DNA of 64,000 bases, taken from positions 1 through 64,000 of the forward strand of contig CAMMSL010000006.1 of assembly GCA_946499505.1 (NCBI GenBank), written 5' to 3'. The notes below the pieces were generated by a model. That model saw only the letters and a program-made list of their open reading frames with translations, did no database searches and was not told the DNA's origin. This stretch comes from an uncultured Lachnoclostridium sp. (lineage in GTDB: Bacteria; Bacillota; Clostridia; Lachnospirales; Lachnospiraceae). The translations under genes were made by a program, and so were the position numbers. Positions 1-8,483 of this stretch are shown one piece after another. Numbering within the stretch: the first letter of the stretch is position 1; each line of letters begins with the position of its first letter.

Positions 1-20
1 ATCGCTAAAGCTTCCACAGA

Positions 21-50
21 ACCACGCGACTATCGCGTGGTTTTCTTTGT
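21..50 (+). terminator. Rho-independent terminator of a gene upstream of the window
   Basis: A perfect 9-bp stem (ACCACGCGA paired with TCGCGTGGT) around a 3-base loop is followed by TTTTCTTTGT. The gene it ends lies outside the window to the left. Confidence 0.8.
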
Positions 51-58
51 ATAAATCA

Positions 59-175
59 CCGGAAGTGCCAAAAGGCACATTCCGGGATTGTAAGCGGTCG
101 CCAAGGTCTCGGGCAAGCCCGGACTTTGGCTCGTCGCCGTCGCAAAAAAGGGAATCCCCGATTCCCCGGACATTC
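59..175. other. Highly structured intergenic segment with consecutive hairpins
   Basis: Two strong inverted repeats lie back to back. The first pairs CCGGAAGTGCC with GGCACATTCCGG around AAAA at 59-85. The second pairs about 101-114 with 117-129 around AA. A run of GGAATCCCCGATTCCCC follows. No open reading frame fits. It could be the 3' end region of the lipoprotein gene that reads toward it, a small palindromic repeat element, or a structured RNA. The sequence alone does not decide. Confidence 0.4.
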
Positions 176-225
176 CCTAATCTTAACTGTATATACAGTT
201 CTGGCTCTATGAAGTTGTGAAAGAT

Positions 226-804
226 TTATTCTGCAGTATCAGCAGCCGCATCGTCTGCAGTGTCGTCAGACGGTGCAAATTCTCGTGAAGCAAGCTCGTT
301 GCCGTCGCTGTCCAGATAACGTACAACTACAACCGGATTTTCCACGTCGATAGCCGCAGGCAGGATCCCTGCAACAGATTCAAAAGTAGAAGCCTGAGAA
401 TCAAGCGAGGATTCAAGGGCTGACACATCCATCGCTGCAGAGAGGTCTGGATCGTCAATCTTAAAGTTGTAGATCAGTTTATTATCTTCAGCTGTGAGCT
501 CCATGGACATTCCGCTTCCCTCAAGAGAAGACATCTGAGATGCAAGCTCCTCCTGCATCATATCGGATTCCACGAACTCCTGTACAGAAGCAAATTTACC
601 TGTTACTGTTCCATCGTCTTCAGCTGTATCGTCTGCCGATGCATCATCCTTGGCGGCAGTATCATCTCCAGCCGTTGAATCGTCTTCAGTCTGTGCGTCA
701 TCAGCAGTCTTGGAGTCATTGCCGGAGCCGCCGCATGCTGTGAGTGTAAATGCCAGCATCACGGCACATGTGAGCAGAAGCATTTTACGGATCTTGTTTT
801 TCAT
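226..804 (-). CDS. Lipoprotein, DUF4854-like
   Basis: A 192-residue secreted lipoprotein. The start at 804 is chosen because GAGGAGG lies 8-9 bases upstream, and the protein then opens with a basic stretch, a hydrophobic segment and the lipobox LTAC, so the mature protein should begin at the cysteine near residue 24. An acidic, low-complexity Asp/Ala/Thr linker follows. The last ~110 residues form a compact domain beginning around SVQEFVESDMMQEEL, with a Met-rich helix and a closing beta-rich part. This resembles the DUF4854 domain common in Lachnospiraceae lipoproteins, whose function is unknown. The C-terminus is again Asp/Ala-rich. It is monocistronic and divergent from the ribonucleotide reductase gene. 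The lipoprotein call is firm; the domain name comes from memory. Confidence 0.75.
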   Translation of the reverse strand: MKNKIRKMLLLTCAVMLAFTLTACGGSGNDSKTADDAQTEDDSTAGDDTAAKDDASADDTAEDDGTVTGKFASVQEFVESDMMQEELASQMSSLEGSGMSMELTAEDNKLIYNFKIDDPDLSAAMDVSALESSLDSQASTFESVAGILPAAIDVENPVVVVRYLDSDGNELASREFAPSDDTADDAAADTAE

Positions 805-996
805 AGTCTTTTTCCTCCTCATAATTTTTTTTGTTAGTGACATTATGTCATACCAATATAGTGTTATCAAGACGATTTGTTTAAAAAAATCTTAAGATTG
901 ATCAGAGATGACAGAATTTGCAAAGGCAGCGCTTTTGCAGTGCTGCCATTCCTATATGTACAGGAGGAGATAACCTGAGATTGTGATAACGGTGCA

Positions 997-1043
997 GTCA
1001 AAAATATTGTGTAAAAAATTGCATAAAACACTATATTTTGTGG
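997..1043 (+). promoter_or_regulatory. Putative tandem NrdR boxes upstream of nrdJ
   Basis: Two 16-mers resembling the NrdR consensus (ACAC-W-ATAT-W-GTGT type) lie 31 bp apart start to start. At 1028-1043 the match is about 14 of 16 (ACACTATATTTTGTGG). At 997-1012 the right half (ATATTGTGT) is perfect and the left half degenerate. A spacing of about three helical turns is characteristic of NrdR operators. They sit 135-180 bp before a ribonucleotide reductase start, where NrdR, a nucleotide-sensing repressor, would be expected to act. The other intergenic sequence between 805 and 996 shows nothing further. Confidence 0.65.
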
Positions 1044-1096
1044 TTGGAACACATATTTTCTATTTGTCAAGTCTTGATATTTTATTTATGAGATGA

Positions 1097-1143
1097 TACC
1101 CTTTTCTACAGACGCATGTATTCCTGTGAAGAAGGGTACATTT
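1097..1143 (+). promoter_or_regulatory. Stem-loop in the nrdJ leader
   Basis: An imperfect 15-bp stem joins TACCCTTTTCTACAG (1097-1111) to CTGTGAAGAAGGGTA (1124-1138) and is followed by CATTTTTCG. It lies about 40 bp before the nrdJ start. It could be a weak intrinsic terminator or attenuator, or an mRNA-stabilising hairpin. No B12-box-like motif was seen, so it is not called a cobalamin riboswitch. Confidence 0.4.
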
Positions 1144-1178
1144 TTCGTATATACAAAATTTGAAGAGAGGTTAAAAGA

Positions 1179-3470
1179 ATGACAGTAGAAGAATGGCTGG
1201 GTGAAGAAAATCAGCTTGGGACAGACATCTGGACCAAAAAGTATTGCAATGAAGGCGAGAGCTTTGACCACTGGCTCCATCGGATCAGCGGAGGAAATGA
1301 AGAGATCGCGGAATATATCCGGCAGAAGAAGTTTTTGTTCGGCGGCCGGATCCTGTCCAACAGAGGACTGAATCAGGAGGGCAGAAAGGTAACCTATTCC
1401 AACTGCTACGTAGTCGATCCGCCGGAGGATAATATTGAAAGTATCTTTGACTGCGCGAAAAAACTCGCCCGCACCTACAGCTACGGAGGAGGCTGCGGAG
1501 TAGATATCTCCAAACTGAGCCCCCGCGGCGCAAAGATCAATAATGCGGCAAAGGAGACGAGCGGATCTGTATCGTTCATGGAGCTCTATTCTCTTGTGAC
1601 AGCGCTGATCGGGCAGAACGGACGGCGCGGAGCGCTTATGATCTCCATAGACTGTTCCCATCCGGATGTGGAAGAGTTTATCGATCTGAAGACAGATCTG
1701 GAGAAGGTGACGAAAGCAAATATCTCTGTCCGTATCCACGAAGATTTCATGGAAGCGGTGAAGAATAATGAAGATTATCTTCTCCACTATACGAGAGAGG
1801 CCACAGGAGAGGTTATCGAAAAGAAGGTAAATGCCCGGGAACTGTTCCGCCGGATCGCTGAGACCAACTGGGATTATGCGGAACCGGGAGCCCTGTTCTG
1901 GGATCGGATCGAGGGATGGAACTTACTGAGCAACACAGAGGAATTCTCCTATGCAGGTGTAAATCCCTGTGCAGAGGAGCCTCTTCCCGCAGGAGGAAGC
2001 TGCCTTCTCGGAAGCATCAATCTTTCCGAATTTGTCCAGGATCCGTTTACAGATCATGCACAGTTTGATTTTGAGGGGCTGAAACATTGTGTTGCGGTGT
2101 CTGTCCGCGCACTCAATGAAGTACTGGAAGAAGGCCTTCCGTTGCATCCGCTGAAAGAGCAGCAGGACAGCGTAGGCGAATGGCGCCAGATTGGTCTGGG
2201 CATCATGGGTCTGGCCGACTGCCTGATCAAGCTGGGGCTTACTTACGGTGAAGAAGACGCAGTCGAGATGTGCGACAATATCGGATTTGCAATGGCAGAT
2301 TCCGCGATCGCGGCGTCAGCGCTTCTGGCAAAGGAGAAAGGACCGTTTGCAAAATGTAATATAGAAGAGATCATGTCCACACCGTTTTTTGAGGCGAATA
2401 CATCTGAGAAGACGAGAGAGCTGGTGCGCAAATACGGCTTGAGGAATTCCCAGCTCCTTACGATCGCTCCGACAGGAACTCTGTCTACCATGCTGGGAAT
2501 CTCAGGAGGTATCGAGCCTGTCTATGCAAATTACTATGAACGCAAGACAGAATCTCTGCATGGCACGGACGTTTACTATAAGGTTTATACAAAAATCGTA
2601 GAGAATTATATGAAACAGCACGGGCTGAAGAGTGATTCGGAACTGCCGGATTATTTTGTGACAGCCATGACTCTGGATTATCGCCAGAGGATCGATATGC
2701 AGTCTATATGGCAGACACACATTGACGCTTCCATCAGTTCTACTGTAAACGTGCCGAACCGCTTTACAGTGGAAGAGACCGAAAGCCTCTATCTGTATGC
2801 CTATGAGAAGGGACTTAAGGGTATCACGATCTTCCGCGACGGATGTAAGAGGATCGGTATCCTTAATACTACTGAGAAGAAAGAGACAAAGAAAGTATCC
2901 GCAGGAGAAGGCCTTAAGAGAGGTGAGATCCTGCTTGTCACAGACGATGTAGTCGGAAAGAAGAGAAAGCTGACCACAGGATGCGGAAGCCTTCATTGTA
3001 TCGCATTGTTCGATCCGCACACAGGAGCTCTTCTGGAGACATATTTGAGCAAAGGCTCCACAGGCGGATGCAACAACTTCATGGTTGGCCTTTCCCGTAT
3101 GATCTCCATCAGCGCCAGAGGCGGCATCGACATTGAGACGATCGTGGATCAGCTCAATTCCAGTGGTTCATGTCCGTCCTATACTGCGAGACGTGTCTCG
3201 AGAAAGGATACGAGCAAAGGAGCATGCTGTCCGATGGCTGTGGGCAATGCGCTCATGGATATGTACAATGAGATGCAGGCGGAACTGGCAGAACGTCAGG
3301 GAAACACAAATGTAAAAGCTGCCCGTAAGATGGAGAAAGCGCCGAAGCCGAAAGCAGTGAGCTCTGAGACAGAGACAGATAAGATGTACTGCCCGGAGTG
3401 CGGCGAGCCGCTTGTATTTGAAGAGGGATGTAACATCTGTAAATGCTGCGGGTGGAGTAAATGCCATTGA
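1179..3470 (+). CDS. nrdJ: Adenosylcobalamin-dependent ribonucleotide reductase (class II)
   Basis: Reduces ribonucleotides to deoxyribonucleotides in the cytoplasm, using an adenosylcobalamin-derived thiyl radical. The 763-residue protein carries the class II barrel motifs: SNCYVV with the first redox cysteine near residue 75, the NPCAEEPLPAGGSC active-site segment with the radical cysteine near residue 264, and the phosphate-binding APTGTLSTMLGISGG loop near residue 428. A C-terminal TSCPD-type domain (NSSGSCPSYTARR) is followed by a Cys-rich zinc-ribbon tail (CPECGEP...CKCCGWSKC) that probably re-reduces the active site. Length and order match clostridial NrdJ/NrdZ-type enzymes. GAGAGG precedes the ATG by 9 bases. 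It stands alone, and the upstream boxes suggest NrdR repression. Confidence 0.93.
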   Translation: MTVEEWLGEENQLGTDIWTKKYCNEGESFDHWLHRISGGNEEIAEYIRQKKFLFGGRILSNRGLNQEGRKVTYSNCYVVDPPEDNIESIFDCAKKLARTYSYGGGCGVDISKLSPRGAKINNAAKETSGSVSFMELYSLVTALIGQNGRRGALMISIDCSHPDVEEFIDLKTDLEKVTKANISVRIHEDFMEAVKNNEDYLLHYTREATGEVIEKKVNARELFRRIAETNWDYAEPGALFWDRIEGWNLLSNTEEFSYAGVNPCAEEPLPAGGSCLLGSINLSEFVQDPFTDHAQFDFEGLKHCVAVSVRALNEVLEEGLPLHPLKEQQDSVGEWRQIGLGIMGLADCLIKLGLTYGEEDAVEMCDNIGFAMADSAIAASALLAKEKGPFAKCNIEEIMSTPFFEANTSEKTRELVRKYGLRNSQLLTIAPTGTLSTMLGISGGIEPVYANYYERKTESLHGTDVYYKVYTKIVENYMKQHGLKSDSELPDYFVTAMTLDYRQRIDMQSIWQTHIDASISSTVNVPNRFTVEETESLYLYAYEKGLKGITIFRDGCKRIGILNTTEKKETKKVSAGEGLKRGEILLVTDDVVGKKRKLTTGCGSLHCIALFDPHTGALLETYLSKGSTGGCNNFMVGLSRMISISARGGIDIETIVDQLNSSGSCPSYTARRVSRKDTSKGACCPMAVGNALMDMYNEMQAELAERQGNTNVKAARKMEKAPKPKAVSSETETDKMYCPECGEPLVFEEGCNICKCCGWSKCH

Positions 3471-3505
3471 TCAGGTACTCTGAACAGAATTGATGAGATA
3501 TGATA

Positions 3506-3542
3506 AAACGGCATCCGGTAATTTCCGGATGCCGTTTCTGTA
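3506..3542 (+). terminator. Intrinsic terminator after nrdJ
   Basis: A 13-bp stem (AAACGGCATCCGG with CCGGATGCCGTTT) around a 6-base loop is followed by CTGTATG. The stem starts with an A-run and ends with a T-run, so it may also serve the convergent flavoprotein pseudogene at 3590. Confidence 0.8.
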
Positions 3543-3589
3543 TGAGCAGCAATTCTTATGATATTGGCAGATAATCAGGTGAGAGATTA

Positions 3590-5034
3590 TTACAGATATC
3601 CACGTCTTTCAAGTGTATTCAGGATATTTCTTCCCTCTTCCGTGCCGTCGATGATCCTTCTGGCACGGACACTGTCTCCGATGTTCACGATCTCGATCTG
3701 ATCCTCTTCGCCGAATGCGTCACGAAGATTCTGGAGAACCGGATGCTCCGCTTTCATGCCGAGGCAGACAAAACCATAATCGAAAGGCAGTTCTCTCTGC
3801 TCACCGTCAGCTTCCACGAGGAAGTTGTCCGGACGGACTTCTTTGAGCGCTGTATTCGGCATCTGTTTTACTCCGTATTTGTTCATCAGTGTGTTTATGT
3901 CCACTTTGGATACCGGGTCAATACCGTTTCCGATGATCGGCATCATTTCGACAATGCTCACATCAGCGCCTCTCGGTGCAAAGTATTCTACTACATCAAG
4001 TCCGACAGCGCCTCCGCCGATGACGACGACTTTTTCCCCGTTCATATCTTCCGGATATTCGCCCAGATGGTTGATCATATCCAGGATCGTGTATACTTTG
4101 CTTCCTTCTTTCCCTAGATTCTCATGGAGTCCGGCGATCGGCGGAAGAAGAGGCGAGGAGCCGGTTGCGTTGACAATGATGTTCGGTTTCAGACTTCTGA
4201 TAAAGTCTACATTTGCCTCCATATTTGTAAATGTAAACAGGTTTTTAAGCTTTGTAGTGCGATGGATCATATACTGCGGGAAGTCAGACAGACGCTTCTT
4301 ATCCGGAATCTTGGAAATCTCCGCAGCCAATCCTCCGAGATAAGGCTTCTTCTCGATGAGAAATGTGGTGCATCCTACCTCTGCGGCCGTACAGGCTGCT
4401 TCCATCCCTGCTGTTCCTCCGCCTACAACCACCACATTGCAGGGTTTTGAAATATGGAGTTTCTTGTACTCTTCACCGTCGGTCACAGCAGGATTGATGG
4501 TGCAGCGGATCGGACGGTTGATGCCGATACGGTTGCCCGCACATCCGATATTGCAGGAGATACATTTCCTGATATCACAGATGTCGCCGAATTCTACTTT
4601 GTTGACCCATTCAGGATCAGCGATCAGACCACGGCCGATACCGATAAGGTCTGCATCCCCTCTTGCCAGAATATCTTCAGCTACATGGGGATCTCTGATA
4701 TTTCCCATTGTCACACAGGGCTTGTTATATCGTTCTTTGACAGCTCTGGCCATATAGGAGCGCCATCCATCCGGGAAATGGTTGGAGTCAATCTGATACT
4801 GGATGGAACCGTTCAGGCCGCAGGATACGTCGATGACGTCCGCTTCTTCCTGAATATACTGGAGATAGTCCAGACAGTCGTCCAGCGTGTTGCCGCCTTC
4901 CATGAATTCATCAGCGCTGATACGCAGGAAAATCGGGAAGAAAGGTCCTACCTGCTTTCTGACTTCTTCCATTACAAGCCGTGCGAAGCGGGCTCTGTTT
5001 TCCGGTGAGCCGCCGAATTCGTCTGTCCTTTTAT
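3590..5034 (-). pseudogene. Old Yellow Enzyme-type Fe-S flavoprotein, C-terminal part (IS-interrupted)
   Basis: C-terminal two thirds of a 2,4-dienoyl-CoA reductase / BaiCD / 2-enoate-reductase-like NADH:flavin oxidoreductase. In frame it begins at the IS junction with NKRTDEFGGSPENRARFARL, the end of the FMN-binding barrel. The 4Fe-4S cysteine cluster KCISCNIGC...RCTINP comes next, then an FAD domain starting VVVVGGGTAGMEAAC and an NAD(P) domain with VVVIGGGAVGLDVVEYF. The N-terminal part lies at 6803-7370 beyond the insertion element. An ATG at 4972 could start a 460-residue fragment, but that would lack most of the barrel. The family reduces activated C=C bonds of enoates. Neighbouring shikimate and esterase genes suggest a plant-phenolic or cyclohexene-carboxylate substrate, which is inference. 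Confidence 0.88.
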
Positions 5035-5035
5035 T
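5024..5035. repeat. Left target-site duplication of the IS
   Basis: TGTCCTTTTATT is repeated exactly at 6803-6814. It is the duplicated target inside the flavoprotein codons for NKRT. The final T may belong to the element's TAGG end, giving 11 rather than 12 bp. Confidence 0.8.
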
Positions 5036-6802
5036 AGGTAATTGCGAAACTCGCGAAGCTTGTTCGAAATTTCGAGCTAAAGCATGGAAGAATTTATGCA
5101 GAGTATGAATTCTGGAATGAAAAGTGGATAACCGGACATTTTAGGCGCACTTTAATAAGCTATTGGCTTTATGAAAGTGGTAAGTCCTATGCTATGAGTG
5201 GCTTTAAGCTTCGAATGTATTCATGATGTTTGATTTTATCGGCGAGAACAACAGTAATGAGCTGTGTGATACCGGCAAGGATCAGATCAGCATGCAGCGT
5301 CTTCTCATTTTGTGTTCGGCGTCCTGCGAGACAGAGATTATCTTTGATGTGATTGATATCTCTTTCGACAACAGTCCTTATTTTATAGGTGTTATCCCAT
5401 TCTTCGGTTCCGCGGATTGTTCCGGGATAAGCGCGCAGATCCTTTCCCGGATAGATATAAACCATACGACCGCATCTTGAAGTGGTACAAGGATTTTCGC
5501 AACAGCATTGTCTATGAGATTTTTGGGTGGATTGATCGTAAGCCCATATCATTTTTGGACAGACAAACTTGAATCTGGTAACACCGCTTCTTAGTTTTGA
5601 AGTGCATTCGTACTTCATAGGGAGTGAAGGATCATGAGGACAACAGGGGATACCGTCTTCATTGATGGTATAATCCTGATTTTCAAGACCTAATCTTGCA
5701 TTTAGTGGAATATATGCTTTCTGGAAATGCTTGTCTTTACCAAAAGTATCACCGGAAAGAAGGCTCATATAGAGCTGTGCGGTATCGAAAGCAGCATCTC
5801 CGAGGAAGGTTTTCGGATTGATTAGAGGATGTTTTGAAAAGAAGTCTTTGAGTGTCGGGATCAAAAGCTTTGAATCATGAACACACTTATCTTCATCAGG
5901 GGAGTCGGATTTCTTCTCGACAACAATATCGGGGTGAGATGTCATAAAGTCTTTGTTATAGAAAGAGATATGACGGATGATGCCCAGCCCGTTGGTGACA
6001 ATGCCGAACTTGAAGACATAGCAAAAATGGCCATTGATATACAGCTGCTTGATTTCAGGATTCGCAGAAGCATGGGAAGGCATGGAAGCGTAGGCAGCCT
6101 TATAAGGATCGTAGGATTTATCAAAGCCCTGAGCTCTCGCAAACGCCTTAAGCTGCTTAATGATTCTATTAGCGTGCTTCGGATTGTTTTCGGTGACAAA
6201 TGCTTCAATACCGGAAGAATCAAAGATGGTCATATCCGCTTTTGCAGAATCAATGGACTGGCAGATGGGCTCTGTAATATCAACGAGATAATCGAATACG
6301 AGCTGCAGATCATCTAAAAAGTCCTGTTTGAAACGAGTGATTTTGGAAGCGTCGGGGACTTTGGTAAAACCGCAGAATTCACGAAGAGGTTTTGAGTAAG
6401 CAAGAAAAGTCAGGAGAAGCTGGTCTGTAGGAATTGAGAAAATACGTTGGATGATCAAAGCCCACAGGAAAGCTTGCAAGGGGTATTTACGGGTTCTGCC
6501 CGTTAATGCATAAAAATGATTTCTGAAAGAAATGGGGATAATTTTATCAATGTCGATATGGGTTTCTAATAGGGAAAGAAACGCAGGTTTGTCATTTTCA
6601 AATTTTTCTTGGCAATCTGAAAAAATATCTGCCAGAGAAAGCTGTTTATATGGTATCATAGGTATCAGAATAACTCCTTTCTTGGATGGTGGTTTATAGT
6701 TTTTGGATGACTCTATTATACCATATCCGGTGAGGAGTTATTTGATTTTCAGAAACAAAAAATGCCGTATTTATGCGGTTTGTGGCGTTTTGCAAACGCC
6801 TA
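5035..6802 (-). mobile_element. IS1182-like insertion sequence
   Basis: A complete element of about 1.77 kb, bounded by an 11-12 bp direct repeat. The ends are imperfect inverted repeats: the left end reads TAGGTAATTGCGAAAC and the reverse complement of the right end reads TAGGCGTTTGCAAAAC. It carries one transposase gene. The long direct repeat is compatible with the variable duplications reported for the IS1182 group. It splits the flavoprotein gene between the barrel motif NKRT and DEFGG. Transposase length and intact ends suggest it could still be active. Confidence 0.85.
5187..6659 (-). CDS. IS1182-like DDE transposase
   Basis: A 490-residue transposase that cuts and joins the element's ends. 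The N-terminal ~120 residues resemble the InsH/DUF772 DNA-binding region (ALTGRTRKYPLQAFLWALIIQ... REFCGFTKVPDASKITRFKQ). The RNase-H-like core follows, with candidate acidic residues at MTIFDSSGIEAF (near residue 147), FLGDAAFDT (near residue 290) and a C-terminal RTVVERDINHIKDNL carrying the final glutamate. The protein is full length with no frameshift. A Cys-rich insertion (CCCENPCTTSRCG) lies before the last catalytic motif. AAGGAG lies 14 bases before the ATG. It is the only gene of the element. The exact IS family needs an ISfinder search. Confidence 0.88.
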   Translation of the reverse strand: MIPYKQLSLADIFSDCQEKFENDKPAFLSLLETHIDIDKIIPISFRNHFYALTGRTRKYPLQAFLWALIIQRIFSIPTDQLLLTFLAYSKPLREFCGFTKVPDASKITRFKQDFLDDLQLVFDYLVDITEPICQSIDSAKADMTIFDSSGIEAFVTENNPKHANRIIKQLKAFARAQGFDKSYDPYKAAYASMPSHASANPEIKQLYINGHFCYVFKFGIVTNGLGIIRHISFYNKDFMTSHPDIVVEKKSDSPDEDKCVHDSKLLIPTLKDFFSKHPLINPKTFLGDAAFDTAQLYMSLLSGDTFGKDKHFQKAYIPLNARLGLENQDYTINEDGIPCCPHDPSLPMKYECTSKLRSGVTRFKFVCPKMIWAYDQSTQKSHRQCCCENPCTTSRCGRMVYIYPGKDLRAYPGTIRGTEEWDNTYKIRTVVERDINHIKDNLCLAGRRTQNEKTLHADLILAGITQLITVVLADKIKHHEYIRSLKPLIA

Positions 6803-6814
6803 TGTCCTTTTATT
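6803..6814. repeat. Right target-site duplication of the IS
   Basis: TGTCCTTTTATT, identical to 5024-5035. Removing the element plus one copy restores an uninterrupted LTNKRTDEFGG reading. Confidence 0.8.
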
Positions 6815-7370
6815 TGTGAGAGGAGAGAGAAACTGGCTGAGCAGATAAGAGTGGCCGGCGTGGATCTCGACACAGTCGAATCCAGCTGTCTGGGCACGTT
6901 TTGCCGCTTCTCCGTATTTTTTTACAATACGAAGGATTTCGTCTTTTTCCAATGGACGGGGGAATCTCACCGCCATCCTTGGATGGAATGTTGGAAGCAG
7001 AGACCGGCTGCATATTGGTGCGCGCCGACTGTGCAGATGCACCTGCATGATTTAACTGGATACCAATACATGTCCCGTGTTTGTGGATTGTTTCTGTCAG
7101 TTTAAAAAGGCGGGGAATGTAGTTGTCGTGGTCGATGCGCAGCTGTGTTGTCCCGTTAGAGCCCTCCGGTGAATCTACACTTGCATTTTCCACCATGATG
7201 AGCCCGGTTCCTCCTTTGGCGCGCTGTTCGTAATAATTAATATGAAGGAAGCTCATTTCGCCGTTCTGTTCACCATAGTTTGTTCCCATTGGTGTCATCA
7301 TGATCCTGTTCTTGACAGTCATACGGCGTACAGTAAAAGGTTCGAATATGTGTCTGAATTCTTTTTTCAT
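6803..7370 (-). pseudogene. Old Yellow Enzyme-type flavoprotein, N-terminal part (frameshifted)
   Basis: N-terminal part of the flavoprotein continued at 3590-5034. The ATG at 7370 has AGGAG 8 bases upstream and starts an FMN-barrel reading with NRIMMTPMGTNYG, a GTGLIMVENASV strand and GIQLNHAGA. At 6958-6962 a run of five G (C on the coding strand) has one base more than the family reading needs. After it the correct frame is shifted and reads RPLEKDEILRIVKKYG, then FDCVEIHAGHSYLLSQFLSPLTNKRT up to the IS. The gene thus carries two independent lesions. It is divergent from the LysR gene at 7599, its likely former regulator. Confidence 0.87.
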
Positions 7371-7598
7371 ATGATAATCTCCTGTATAATACTACCGTTT
7401 TAAAGTGTGATTTGTTGAGAGGCTGTTTTTAAACGGAATCCAGCGCCGGTTTTTTGCCGGACTATCGTCATCATATTAACAATCCGTTTACAAGCCGTAT
7501 TATAGTGAAAAAATAAATATAAAACAAATGCATATTTAACGTCAAAACAATAGATAAAAACTATGAATTGTGATATTTTATATAAAAGAGGTGGTTTT

Positions 7599-8480
7599 AT
7601 GAATCTGAATCAACTGCATTATTTTATAAAGCTTGCTGAGACAGAACATTATACAAGAGCGGCGGAGGATCTGAATATCACTCAGCCTTCCCTGAGCCAT
7701 GCGATCAGCACGCTTGAGGGAGAGCTGGGGACAAAATTATTTGAAAAGCGGGGACGAAATGTCGTCCTGACCAGATATGGAAGCTTTTTCAGGGAATATG
7801 TGGAACAGGCGTTAAAGACTCTGGATACAGGGGTTCGAAAAGTACGGGCTCTGACCGGGCAGACAGAGGGCGTGATCGAACTTGCCTATATCTATACTCT
7901 GGGAAGTGAATTTGTCCCGCAGCTTGTGAGTGATTTTATACACACATACGAAGAGCTGAATGTAAAATTTCGCTTTACGGTGGGAAATACGTCCGAGGTG
8001 ATCCAGGGATTGAAAGATGAAAAATACGATATCGGGTTCTGCTCCATGGCGGAGCGGGAGTCGGGCATACAGTTTACGCCGGTCGGGACAGAGAATCTGG
8101 TTGTGGTAGTGCCCAAAGGGCATCCGCTTGCTTATTCCGGGTCTGTAGACCTGGAGCAGGCGGCAGCCTATCCGCAGATATTTTATACGCCGAACAGCGG
8201 TCTTCGGCCTGTAGTGGATCGGATGTTTGAGCAGCTTAAGGTCAGGCCGGATATCGCGTATGAGATCGAGGAAGACGGATCCATGGCGGGGCTTGTGGCG
8301 CAGAATTTCGGAATCGCGGTGATGCCGGAGATCCCTGTCCTGAAAATGCTGGATGTGGATGTGCTCAGAATACGGAACCAGCATGAAAAAAGATATGTCT
8401 ATATGGCGAGGAACAGAGAGCAGTATGAGCCCCCGCTTGTACGGCGCTTTGAAGAGTATGTAAAGCGGCGGGGGCTTTAG
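7599..8480 (+). CDS. LysR-family transcriptional regulator
   Basis: A 293-residue LysR-type regulator. The N-terminal winged helix-turn-helix (residues 1-60) contains HYTRAAEDLNITQPSLSHAISTLE and the following LFEKRGRNVVLT wing. The rest is the two-lobed co-inducer domain (residues ~90-290). The ATG at 7599 is chosen because AGAGGTGG precedes it and the protein then opens at the canonical MNLNQLHYF. Divergent orientation from the flavoprotein pseudogene (start at 7370) suggests that gene was its target. The 228-bp intergene holds an AAACGGA...TCCGTTT inverted pair, which could be an operator. It is closely similar in style to the LysR gene at 8484-9368 and may be a paralog. The effector is unknown, possibly shikimate or another plant acid by context. 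Confidence 0.88.
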   Translation: MNLNQLHYFIKLAETEHYTRAAEDLNITQPSLSHAISTLEGELGTKLFEKRGRNVVLTRYGSFFREYVEQALKTLDTGVRKVRALTGQTEGVIELAYIYTLGSEFVPQLVSDFIHTYEELNVKFRFTVGNTSEVIQGLKDEKYDIGFCSMAERESGIQFTPVGTENLVVVVPKGHPLAYSGSVDLEQAAAYPQIFYTPNSGLRPVVDRMFEQLKVRPDIAYEIEEDGSMAGLVAQNFGIAVMPEIPVLKMLDVDVLRIRNQHEKRYVYMARNREQYEPPLVRRFEEYVKRRGL

Positions 8481-8483
8481 CAG

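Noticed and set aside
59-175. CRISPR repeat or transposon end
   Set aside because: The hairpins differ from each other, there are no spacers and no flanking duplication.
226-870. Longer lipoprotein starting at 870
   Set aside because: It would place 22 residues before the signal peptide; the ribosome binding site is at the 804 start.
1044-1178. Cobalamin riboswitch before nrdJ
   Set aside because: The leader is short and has no B12-box-like core; only a simple hairpin is visible.
4124-5008. Plus-strand reading frames over the flavoprotein gene
   Set aside because: They are antisense shadows; the minus-strand frame carries the 4Fe-4S and GxGxxG motifs.
5036-5100. tRNA-like segment with TTCGAA at the IS left end
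   Set aside because: No cloverleaf or acceptor stem can be drawn; it is IS terminal sequence.
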